Origin: Neckera pumila
Taxonomy: Eukaryota > Streptophyta > Bryopsida > Hypnales > Neckeraceae
Assembly: GCA_963969595.1 (NCBI GenBank)
Contig: OZ018410.1
Location: 682,001-746,000, forward strand
Reading direction: 5' to 3'
Length of the DNA: 64,000 nucleotides
Shown in pieces: positions 23,801-34,754 of the stretch. The first letter of the stretch is position 1, and each line of letters starts with the position of its first letter. The position numbers and the translations under genes were made by a program. Under the pieces are notes generated by a model that saw only the letters and a list, made by a program, of their open reading frames with translations, had not been told where the DNA came from and ran no database searches.

Positions 23801-25022
23801 TTAACTCCTAAAGGACCAAAATCACCAACTAGTTTAACTAGTTTTGGACTTATCCAAAAAAAATTTGGACAGATTCCTTTAATTGAAAATGTATGGCTGA
23901 CAACCAACACTTGCCTATTTTTTATTCTCTTTAGTTCTATTTAATCCGAAATAATGATTTTGATCCATTCTAATTCAAAATTTACAATTGAACTATATAT
24001 ACATTATGATTTCATCATTCAAATGTAGATTCAATGTTATTTCTGAACTTTGGAAAGTCCAAAATTTGTTAAATTGGTCTTCAAACGATGTTTTTTGGCA
24101 ACATAGTGATTTGGGCAGCTCACTACAAACATTAATTTTATTTAATTTTATTTAAAATTTTCACACAAGATATGCTCAAGGATTAGCTTTAAGGCCCAAC
24201 AATTTTTAGAATTTTTGGTTAAAAATTTATTGGATGATATGTCATTATGGTTGGCGAGTAGCTCAAAAATTTCTCAAAATTTCTCAAAATTTACTTCTTA
24301 AAAAACAAAAAAATTTGAAATTGGTTTCTACATTTATATATACGTGGAAAGCTTTGAATCATTCCATTTTGATTAATGAGATGAAAGTTATGAAGGTATT
24401 CTAGTTTGCGGGCAGTTATGGATTCCCTATGCCGCTAAAATAACCTTTGGAGTCCTTTATTTCACTCAATTTTTGATATTTTTTGAAAAAAAATAAAAGC
24501 ATAGGATGTAGATTGTTTATTACAAAATTACAATTGTTGGGATTGGCATTTTTCAATTTTATAATTAAATTTTTAACAATTTTGTGGTTTTAATCATTCT
24601 CTACTTCTTTCTAATTACTATTTTTTTCCTATATGTTGTACAATTCCACATGATCTGAAATTTTCCAAGCATGTAGCCAACTTGCTTTGAAGAATGAATC
24701 CAAATAATAACCACCAATTTGGACATTTTTTTCATACAAATGTGACCTTGTGAATTGCAACTGCCTGTTTTTTCCTTGGGCCAAGAAAAGGGGTTTGGTC
24801 AATTCAAATGCTAATATCTTGCAACCTACTTGGTGGAAAATTTTGAATTTTGTTCTACATCTTCTCAGACCAGCTTATTGAAAAATCCTATGATTAAAGA
24901 TCCTATGATTACATGTGTCCAAGTTTATTTATTTTTCCTAAAATCTGGTATTAATTTTGTATTAAAATGGCAATTTTGGAGCATTTTTGATAAAAACATA
25001 GTCTCTAACCTTTAGGGGTTAA
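23801..25022 (+). repeat. TTAA element subfamily B, long copy
   Basis: It begins TTAACTCCTAAAGGACC and ends AACCTTTAGGGGTTAA at 25,022. The right two thirds match the subfamily B copies at 48,930 and 50,556 in reverse orientation. The 1,222-bp length exceeds theirs by about 290 bp, so the left part (about 23,820-24,120) holds unrelated or inserted sequence. Non-coding. Confidence 0.65.
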
Positions 25023-25521
25023 ATATAAGCCTACTGCGTATCAGAGTTTGGGTTGTTTATAAGGGCTTGTGGCATTGTTGACTCTGCAGTTTGAATACTT
25101 TTCTTCATTATTCAACAAAAATGAATAAGTTATGCTGAAAGTACCCGAAACTGTTTCTGTACGGCCACTCCTGCACAATAGACTTCTAAACTTGTTTCCA
25201 ATTCAGTGCATAAAGAAAGCTTGTCTCGAATCTGTGTTGCTTGATACATAGGCCAATAAGAAGGTAACATACTTCTACACCTTTATTGCAAAAGATTGCA
25301 CTCCCAAAGTATATCGTACCCAAAGATCACCTTCAGCACATTTTGCCAAATAACAAATTAGAGTTCAAAATGAACTTCGGCACTTTAAAATATAATTTCT
25401 TAAAAATTTGACATAAAAATCAAGTTTCTTCATTTTTTTTGCCAACCACCTCACATGGATTCAAAAGTCAATTTTGTTGTGAATTAATGAAGAAGTACCA
25501 ATATAATCTCTTTATAGAAAT

Positions 25522-25795
25522 GGAGTAGTAGGAGGTAAATCAACCCATATGGGATATGTAAATTAGGATTGCTAGAAGCTCATCTGCTCATATTTAATTA
25601 TGTCAAAAGCAAGAATTTTATTCAAAGTAGAACTTCAACCTCATTTTGGCATAATAGATAGACTTTTTCCAAAAAATTCTGAATTGAAAAAAGTTGAAAA
25701 ATCATTGTGAATTTCATCTCCAAAAATCCATTTGAGATTTAAAGCCTCCAATAAAAAGTTATCATGGACAAATTCAAAGAAGGATTGGAAGGAAA
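25522..25795 (+). repeat. Solitary arm of the foldback family
   Basis: It runs in the same order as the left arm of the element at 22,686: GTAGGAGGTA, a CATATGGGATATGTAAAT segment, GTCAAAAGCAAG, CATCTCCAAAAATCCATTTG, then the GGATTGGAAGG end. It is clearly more diverged. No partner arm follows. Confidence 0.6.
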
Positions 25796-25848
25796 ATGCT
25801 TATGCCATTTGCAACAGAATTTCACCATTAACACAGAATTAGGCATTT

Positions 25849-25868
25849 TTGCACTTGGCCAAGTGCAA
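25849..25868. repeat. Perfect 20-bp palindrome
   Basis: TTGCACTTGGCCAAGTGCAA is self-complementary over its full length. The neighbouring words (GAATTAGGCATTTTTGCACTT) recur in reverse orientation at about 35,028-35,052, so both belong to another dispersed repeat. Confidence 0.6.
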
Positions 25869-26931
25869 TGACTGTATGCATTACTATTCATTAAAAAAGT
25901 TTTTTTTGAAAAGTTAAGTATCCCCAAGTTTTTAAAAATACTTTGCTTTTTTGAAATCTTTGTGTGCTTCACTTGTGCATACGGATTTCGTATGGAGATG
26001 CTTTCTAGATTACTTTTAGGCTGAACAAGTAAAGAAACATATTTGTCTTATTTCAATTACATTTTTTGTTTTTATATTTTAGTCTTTCAACACCGTGAAT
26101 TGCAATTACAATCATATCATATTGTTCTTATGCCAATAACACATGAACAACAGAAATCACATTAATCACAGGAAAATTTATTTAGGAAATTGAAATGATA
26201 TTGAAGGCATGACCTTCTCATTTCAAAGATTTGATTCACACAACACATAGAAAATCCACTCCAATATCTACTGACACTTTCAAAATAAACACACCCTAAA
26301 ATTGGACTTCTACACATTTTACAATAACGTCACATGTACTATAATAACCTCCAATTACTACATTGCTTCATCTGGTGTCTCCAATATGCATGGTGAGGAC
26401 TGTGTCAAGTCTTCTGCTTCTCTTCCACGAACTGCCTCTGTTTCTTCATTTACACTTGGTTAACCAATTGGACTCAATGGAGGTAGAGAGGCGTATTGCA
26501 ATGCCCTATCTATTATAACGCTTGCAATGAGCAAACAAAAAGGAAATACCGTGTACTGGCAACTACTTGATAAGCATATGAATGATCTACGTAAGCCAAA
26601 AAACAAGAGACAAAGTCCACCGACTGTCTTATGCAACCTTTAATTTGCAAGTCCTGAGCATTTCAAATAAGCAGGTACAACATTCCTCCCTACCCAATCA
26701 AGCAACACGTAAATAATACTACATCATTTTGTGCAAGTTCCATAACATGGTGACTTTACACTTGCATAGAATTAGTGAAGAAAGTTAAAAAAACTAGATG
26801 TCAGCAAGAAAGTTCATCAACCGTTCTCGACTTGCTCCCCTCTCCAAAGCAACTCATCCATTAACATCCAGCTGGTCTTCAAGCAAAAGGAGTAAGCATA
26901 ACTTTGCTAAGTGCCTAAGACCCCTCGCCTT
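25869..26931. other. No recognisable gene
   Basis: AT-rich DNA with only short frames; nothing recognisable. Confidence 0.4.
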
Positions 26932-27855
26932 TTAACCCCTAAAGGCCCAAGGCCTTTTTTATGCCCAAAAACATCCAAAACTGCCATTTTTTTAACAAAG
27001 AGTGAAAAAAAATTAAATATGTTTTTTGTGAACATCTAATCATAAGATCGTACACCTAATTAGTATAAGAATGTGTGGAAAAAATTTCAAAATTTTTGAC
27101 CACACAGATTGCAAGATATTTGCGTTTAAAGTAAAAAAACAAGTTTTTCAGCACATTGTGGGATTAAATTTTTTGACTTTGAACATTTTTAACTTTAAAT
27201 TTTTGCACTTCAGAGTTTTGAGCTTTAAAAGTTTAAAGTGGAGAATTGAGTTGAAAATCTACCACAATTTTTTTTTCAAAAAAACTTAATTTTCATTATT
27301 AAAAAAATTGTTAAGTAGAAGTAGGTACAAGATAGAAGGAAAATCTAAAATATTCATATATTTTAGATGGAATTAAAATGCACTAATTCCAATGGTGGGA
27401 TTGTTCTAGCAAGTAAACTAAACCATGCCAAAAAAGAAAATTTGAAAAATTGCATTCAAAAACGAGTCCTACAAGTTATTTTTTCAAAAAGATGCTCTAA
27501 CTACCCAAAAAACAAGAATGTCCATAATTTTCTCAGAACAAATCCAAATGAAATGAATCAAAGCTTCTAAGATAGACAAAATTATATTTTATGAGAAAAA
27601 AAAATACTCTTGGAAAAAAAAAAAAGTGCAAATTCTTTTTATTGCCCGCGCTACCCCCCATCTCCAGTTTGAGTTTATTTGGTCATAACTTTTATTCCCG
27701 GGCACCAATTGTGAAAAAAATTATATTCCCACAAAGCTAATCAACTTTTCTACCTCCAAAAAAAGTTTCAAAAAATCAAGAGAAAATTCAGCCCATAAGT
27801 ACCTGCCTGAAAATGCATTTGTCCCCCAAAGGGACGATGGGCTTTTAGGGGTTAA
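26932..27855 (-). repeat. TTAA element family A, copy 5 (complete)
   Basis: It starts TTAACCCCTAAAGGCCCAAG and ends GGGCTTTTAGGGGTTAA, 924 bp, reversed relative to copy 1. The subterminal phrase TTTGTCCCCCAAAGGGACGA near the right end is the family's hairpin. No coding frame. The following 27,856-28,194 shows nothing. Confidence 0.8.
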
Positions 27856-28194
27856 TGAACTTTCCAACTACAATGATCTCCCCCTCTCAATTTGGAATTC
27901 AATAAGAATATCATACATATTCAATAATATTTGTTCTCAACAGATTAGTCTGTCGTACCCACAGTGATCTCTCCTCAGCTCTACAACAACCTTCCAGAAT
28001 TCACTCCTACGTATGGATTAAAGTGCTAAAAGCATTGGAAAGTCTATTCTCAACCATAACCCGAGACTACATGTAGCCATACAAGCACAATTCTTGAGAC
28101 TTGATTTTCATTTAGTGACATTAAAGCATGAACCAAAAATCTAATGTACACCAATACAATTCAAAGGGCAATAATGTGGCAAACTACTCCATAA

Positions 28195-28839
28195 CTAACC
28201 CCTAAATGTCAAGGGTTTGTTTTGGGCTTCTTGGAATTTGCTCTAAATTGAACAAAATGACAACATTTAGATAAGTTGTATCAATTTTTTTGGAATTGTA
28301 ATCGTACAAATTCAAACTAGACATGTTAAAGATATCATAGGAAAAAAAAACATAACAATATTTCTTATGGAGTAAAAGATTATAATGTTTGACCATGAGG
28401 GTGCTAAAACTGCAAAAATCTTTTAATCTTCTTTACACAAGTCAAATCTAAAAAGTTGGTGACCAAAAAAAATATGAGGTTAAAGGGCCTAACTTGTGTA
28501 ACTCCAATCAATTTATGGCTTCTTAAAATCTACTCTACAATTTTTTTAGATGAATTTTGAATGTGATTTTTTTTCCAAGATCTAGTGTATTTGAGGCTCA
28601 TTTCCAAGAGCTCTCAACACTACGGGAAGTCAAGACTGCAATGGGTACCCTTGTACAAAAACTTGAATAGAGAAATCACTATCATTTATCTTCAAGATCG
28701 GATTTTGGTGCTAAAATTAGACTTCAAGAAGAACTTTCTAAAAATATAAACTACTAAAAATAGCAACTTGGTTAGGTTTTATTTAACTTCAAAGTTTTGC
28801 AAACACCAGATTTGGGTGCCTTGGGCATTTAGGGGCTAA
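28195..28839. repeat. TTAA-type element subfamily C with CTAA target duplication
   Basis: The ends are CCCCTAAATGTCAAGG and (reverse complement) CCCCTAAATGCCCAAGG, and CTAA is directly repeated on both sides (28,195-28,198 and 28,836-28,839). Because CTAA is not its own complement, the flanks are a target duplication and not part of the inverted repeat. Length 645 bp, non-coding. A second, interrupted copy is at 60,555. Confidence 0.75.
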
Positions 28840-31287
28840 GGTGGTACTCTAAACTCAAACGAGTGAAGTGTGCAGCGTCAATGTGGATAAGTTATAACTT
28901 CTAAAGTGGAAAATCTGAATTTCTATATCAGGGAGTTCACCTTCAAATATACTTCTTTTACTGTCAAACCAGTGAACAGTTACTTTGTAGATATGAATTG
29001 AAGACCTCGGCACTACCTACACCAAATATATTCCAGTACTTGGACTTCTGTGCTATCAAATAGGCGGCAACTGCAGTTGTTTACTTCATCAAATCTTCTA
29101 AGTGTACCTAATCGAACTTTTGCAATAACTCAAAACAGTTGGTGCTTTGTCATTCCTGTCTATCCTGTCTTTTGACCTTGCTCCTTCCGTTCTTGGGAGT
29201 GCGACGAGATTCCGGGTAAGCTCAGTGCTTTCAAAATATTTTTTTTCCAGATTCGTTACAGTAACGGACAGTGTATTGATCTCACTAACATGGACAGTCG
29301 CTAACATGGAATCACTAGGACTAAGACACAGGTTAGGGTTTACATTCACCGAGATTGAGTCTGCGCAATTCCGCCGAGCTCCTGCGCCAGCTGCTGTGCA
29401 CCGACATCCCTGCAACAAAATCAACAGCAACGAATCAATACGTAGACTCCTGCTGCGGAGGCTTGAAGAGCAGCACGACGTCTTGCACCAACGACACTTT
29501 TGCTGCCATCAAGAAGAAATGTGAAGGACTCCGTCTCCCCCAGCAAAAACAATTCACAATAAATTTGGTATTCACCTCCCAATGACATTCACTGAAATTT
29601 GGAATTGAAGCTTATTTCGTGCATCTTGCTGCCATGCTCTCTCTCACGGTTGTCAACTCTTGCTCACACTTGGGTGAAGATTTCAATTTGCACTCAGTTT
29701 GACGAGATCAACAAACTGTTCAATTTTTAGTGAAGGATCTTATCAGTCTGCTCCACAAATTGACTCTCGGTTACCTGGACAGGTTGCTGGACTCTCAATC
29801 ATGTGCTCTCTCTCTTAGAAGTTCTCTTGGTCACTAGGTCTTCAATTCTGTCTATTGTTACTATTTTTTGGGACTGCTGCAACACTAGGAATTGAAAATC
29901 GTTATTGCCTGAGGAATCAAAATCCAAATTGACATTGACTGTGGAACTGCAAATTGGCAGTGACGGTGGAAAACGGGAGTGGTGGGCAACAACATGAAAC
30001 CTGTAAAAAGCACGCTCGAAGAATCCCAAAATTTGGAGCGGCAACCTCTTCAACCTCAAGGAATTGCTTGCTCTTCAAGGACAGCACGTAGGAGAAAGGA
30101 AGTTGATGATGGAGAGCGCGTGGAGTTTCAGCTGCGGCAACTACAATAGCAGGTGACGTCAGTCATCCCATTTTTTAGTTTTTGTTTTTGTTTTAAAAGA
30201 GAGACCTCTAAACAAACAGAGTCCACCGTCCAAGTTTAATGAATAGTGAACCTCCGCGTGCGCGGAGGTTCACTATTCATTGTCAAGAAAAAACCCGAAA
30301 TCGGTCGCAGAGAATACAGAACTCTGCACTTGGCAGAGTTTGAGAAACTTGGCAGAGTTTGAGAAACTCACCGATATCTGAATTCTACGCTGCCAACTTG
30401 AGCTCTCTACAATAGTCTTGAATTTCTTGCGAAGAAGCAATTAGGATAACTCTGCCAATAACGCTCACAGTCTCTTCAATCTTAGTCAAATCTCTTTCAC
30501 AATAGTCCCTTGAATCTTTCTCGCTTTAGTCTCTCTTTCTCAAATCTTTCTCGCAGGAGTAGGTCTTTGCAAAACTTTGGGTAACTGTGCAAGCAAGAAA
30601 TCACAAACCCCCAATATCTCTGTCGAACCTCTGCCGCCCGAGTCTCTCAAAACTCTCTCGCAGGAGTGACTGTCTCCCAAATCTGTCTACCACGGTCTCT
30701 ATTCACGGAAATACCAGGAATTTCGATAGTGTGTCTCCAGCAAGTATCTTTCAACCGACTCAATCTCGAACTAACTCTCTCATACTCAACTCTGTCGAAC
30801 TCAACTCATCGACAAATTCTAGGGTTTCCTTACTGAATTTGCTTACGTAATCTGAACCCAAATTGTGACAACTTCAATAAACCTTAAGCTTCCATCTCAT
30901 CACTCAGAAGCCTGTTACAGACCTCATTGCAACAACGTCCAGAAATCATCGTCAATGAAGCTTGGACTGCAACCACAGGCAGTGATTAGAAGCAAGCCAC
31001 TAGAAACCCTAATTGCAACTAAGTTATGTTCAATCAATGTGGAGTGACGATGTTTGAGCTGAAACTAAGAAGGCGGATTGAGTACGTGGCTGCTGATGTC
31101 ACCCAAAAGATGCTCGACTAACCGGGTTTCAAGAAATGTAAAAAACCGTAGATGCCCATAGGAAAAAAAAATCAAGCACCAATAGAAATGAAAACAACCG
31201 AAACAATTGAAATACAGTAATATATTATCTATCTATATTCTCTCTTTTATACATATCTATATTCTATGTATTTTATTCATTTTTTTT
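28840..31287. other. Mixed-composition stretch, no recognisable gene
   Basis: Composition is more balanced at 29,100-31,060. Overlapping frames on both strands (for example 29,147-29,524 plus and 29,430-29,098 minus) show no domain. At about 30,325-30,362 a CTTGGCAGAGTTTGAGAAA unit is repeated in tandem, and CTCGCAGGAGT recurs at about 30,550 and 30,658. This may be unique DNA or an old retroelement. Confidence 0.35.
30238..30281. repeat. 44-bp near-perfect palindrome
   Basis: Arms AATGAATAGTGAACCTCCGC plus G (30,238-30,258) and their exact complement (30,261-30,281) flank a 2-base centre. The GC-rich CGCGTGCGCG core contrasts with the AT-rich surroundings. It would form a stable hairpin in either strand. 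Confidence 0.8.
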
Positions 31288-31490
31288 TTTCATTTTTAAT
31301 GAAGTCCCAAAATGGCGATATTGAATGTTATAGTGGTGCTTCAAATTTCAACAATCATCCACATTTTGAATGGAAAATATCATATAAGAACATATCACAT
31401 ATCCATAATTTAGTTTTCATCCACAATCCAGCGATTTCATCTAAGATTTTTTTTTTGTTCAAAGTTTTCTGGCGGATTTTTACCTTTTTG
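31288..31490 (+). repeat. Dispersed repeat E, copy 1
   Basis: It shares ordered phrases with 46,938-47,140: AATGAAGTCCCAAAATGGC / ATGAAGTGCCAAAGTGGC, AGTGGTGCT, AATTTCAACA, ATCCATAATTT and ATCCACAAT...GATTTCATC. Non-coding and of unknown type. Confidence 0.6.
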
Positions 31491-33679
31491 GTACAATTTT
31501 TTTTCTACAGGCGTGGTGCTAGGCCATAAAATTTGGTTCAATTTTGCACCAAATCATTGGAAAAAAACACACTGATCTTGTCTAGAATTTATTCAAAAAT
31601 GCAAGTTTACATCCATGCTTCCATCCATCCATCTATGCTTCCATTCATCCATCCATCTTTATCTTGAAGATAGGTTGTTTGTTTGTTTGTTTGTTTGTGT
31701 GTTTTGTTTTGCTTTGTTTTGTTTTGTTTGTTTGGTAAGTTGAGATCTCCAAGACTATGCGTCTCCTAGCCGTGTTCTCGTTACTACCAAGAAGCCCTTG
31801 CCGATTAGGAATGAGCAACCTTTTGGGGGTGGCGTTTTGATCTACGATGTAAAAATTATTGAATTTCAAAGTCCTTCTTGGTTTAAGAAAATTAGAAAAT
31901 TACTCATATTTTGACTTTGATTTTAGTCACATTCTTGGTACAATTTGAAAGCTCTTGACAAGGAGGGATGAACGAGCTTTGTTTTGTGGCGTTTGGAATG
32001 ACAATGTGGAAAATATTGAAATTCAAAGTTTCTATTATGAATTAGAAAATTAGAAAATTATTTTTACTATCATTTTGTTGTGGCAATGCCATTGGGCATA
32101 GTAGTATATATTGTATGTGGAAACAAAAAACAAAAAATAAATAAAAATTATTAAAATAAAAAATAAATAAAAATTATTAAAATAAAAAATAAAAAAAATA
32201 AAAAAAATAAAGTCAGATTTTAAAAAAATAAATTTTTTTAATTGAAAATAAAGGTAGTTACAAACAATAATAAAAATATATGAAATAAAAAATAACTCTT
32301 TACCAAATTTCTTTGGACTATGTGTCAATTATCTTTTCACTTCAAATATTTGTAGAAAATTTCCATGCACTATGATGTTGTAAAAACCTTTGTAAGTAGA
32401 AATGAAATGAAGTCTATATAATAAAGGAATCTATGTTTGGAACCTACTCAAATTAGAATAGTTGTAATCTTTTAGAAGGTAGAATATTTTTGACCACGAC
32501 CTTGTATGTAGTAATGGTTATCCATAAGTACATGTAGAAAATCTTCTAGCATTCTGAGCCTTATGACAAATGACAAGAAATTTGATATGGGCTTGAAATT
32601 TAGGAAAATATTTTTGTGCATTCTCCTATACTAGTTCTATAATCATCTGAAATTTAAGGCTTGTTGAAAATAGTTGTGCCTTTTCTTTTTGGCTTCCATT
32701 AGTCTAATTATGAAAAAATATATGGTATTCAATAATTTTAGCACTTCATGTTTCAAATTCAAAAATCTAAATATGTTGCCTAGAATGTGTCACTTCTATC
32801 TATAAGTGCGTACAATCCATTTGAAGGACATGTATTTAGAGAATCCTTACTTTTTTCATGTACATCAACAAATGTAATATGCTGAAGTAATTTAGAATTG
32901 CTTTATGTGTTCAAGTAGAACTTGGACAATTTAAAAATATGAACTATGTTGAAGTATGTGTTTGGAGGATTTTAGGATTAGTAATTCTAACCATACGGAT
33001 ATGCATAACCATTTGGTGGTATTTTTTTGGTTTTTTTCAAGCAAGGAATATAGGCAACCCACAACTTTATTTAAATGTACTTGTTTGTCCTATATGCGGT
33101 GGAAATTGTGGAACACCTTTAGAAACAAAATTCTTCATTCATTTCTTTCTTTGAAAGTGCTAATGACCTATAGAATTTAAGGGTTTAAAATTTTTGGTAA
33201 ACATTTTGGGTACAGTTGATTTGCTGAAGGATAACTTATTTTTGTTTACTAAAAAAATTTTAGTTCCTATGTTATACAACAAATAGAAATTTGTCTTGAC
33301 TACCTTAGTAAAGAAGTGATAAGTTAAGAACAACAATTGCAAAAAACTAAAAGAATTAGGCGTTGAACAATTGAAGTAGTGGGGGCAAATTGTAGTGTCT
33401 ACTTCGATTATTTGGTTTACTAGTTTTGGACAACGATGTTGAAAAAAGAATGAAATTTATAAAGAAGAATTAGCACATGCCTCTTGTTAAACTGTAGTAA
33501 TAGTGGAGCTTTTAACTTGACGTTGTTGCAGGTACTTTTGTTTTTGAAAGGCATACGTGCCATATTTTGAATTTTTTTTATTTGTATGGAAATTCAGTGT
33601 GGACATTTGATTGCAAAGATAAAGAAGGTGTACAGCTTATTAGCAAGTGAAGTACTCTTGGGTACAATTGATCAATGAA
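31491..33679. other. AT-rich, simple repeats, no recognisable gene
   Basis: CATCCATC and CTTCCATC runs at 31,610-31,660, (GTTT)n at 31,676-31,735 and A/T-only runs at 32,120-32,235. The remainder to 33,679 is AT-rich, with only short frames. Confidence 0.45.
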
Positions 33680-34754
33680 ATGGCAATACAAGCATTTGGA
33701 AGTCCAATGTTCCACAATGCCGTAGGCAATGGGGTGGTCACAATGGAATAAAGGAGCATAGGGGAAAGGCTAGCGCGTGTAGTACAAGCTCGACTTTAGG
33801 TGTTTCCAGTTGATCAAAGAGAATTAAAAGCACTGGACGAGTTCATTGCATATAAAGAGAAGATGGTGGTGAGAGACCACAACCCAATTAGGGACATGGA
33901 AGTTGTGGAAAAAACAAACGAATTCAAGGATTATTTGGAGGATTTTCCATGACAGAGTAGAGAAGGCTTCCGTGATTTACCGTCTTGGCCCAGCAATGTC
34001 TTGAATTAGAAGGGGGGGGGGATTGTTCCGGATGTCAAAGAAGGAGGTACAATTTCAAGCGCAATAGCCAACGCGGATGGAAATGGAACTAGAAGTGTAG
34101 TCGTCGACTTAATTATGACAACAATGCCAAATCCTGAGAGGAGGGGGTATTTTGGATCCCGCAAAGACAAACCTCCACCAAAAGCATCACGGAGAATGAC
34201 AGGGGAGGATTAGAGGCAGAAGAAATGAAGTTGTACCAAAAACCCTACAAGATGCAGATGAAGATCTTTTTCCTCCATTCAATTCAGAGAATGACGTTGT
34301 TGTTAGCCAATACGTAGCTCTTACTGTAGAATAGAGGGAAGTAAGAGAAGGGGTACCTTTTTTTCTAGAGAAGGTGCTTGAATTTGGTCAAAGGAGAAGG
34401 GCCACAAATATAAAGGTCATGTGGTACTGGCCTACAATGGGACCCAGAGCACATGAGGAAGCAGGTAGTATCAGAGTGAGGTATACAAACTGCTTGGAAT
34501 CAACTTGGGAAACGTGTGGTGAGAACTTTTCTTGGATTGACAAGGAAGACGTTATATATTCATGGATGGATGTCCCTTGTCAAGGGAGAAGTGGTCACGT
34601 TTTAGGTTTGAGCATTACAATATATGGTGTGCAAACAGAGAAGATAGTGATCATTCTATATGACACTAAATTGCATCTTTTGAAATACATAGCGATGCAA
34701 AAGGAGGACCTAGACGACAAATGTTTGCAGAATGATTTGAATATGTATCAATGA
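33680..34754 (+). pseudogene. Decayed gene with conserved C-terminal region, family not recognised
   Basis: From ATG 33,680 one frame encodes IQAFGSPMFHNAVGNGVV, then RELKALDEFIAYKEKMVVRD and KTNEFKDYLEDFP. It passes several single in-frame stops. After one frame shift near 34,205-34,230 the second frame reads NDVVVSQYVALTVE, a TAG at 34,332, then REGVPFFLEKVLEFG, IKVMWYWPTMG and IDKEDVIYSWMDVP. It ends at 34,754. The VPFFLxKV...IKVMWYWP pattern resembles a compact beta-rich reader-like fold, but I cannot name it. The lysine- and proline-rich middle (RKDKPPPKASRR) suggests a DNA- or chromatin-associated, probably transposon-borne protein. It is broken in at least six places. Confidence 0.5.
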
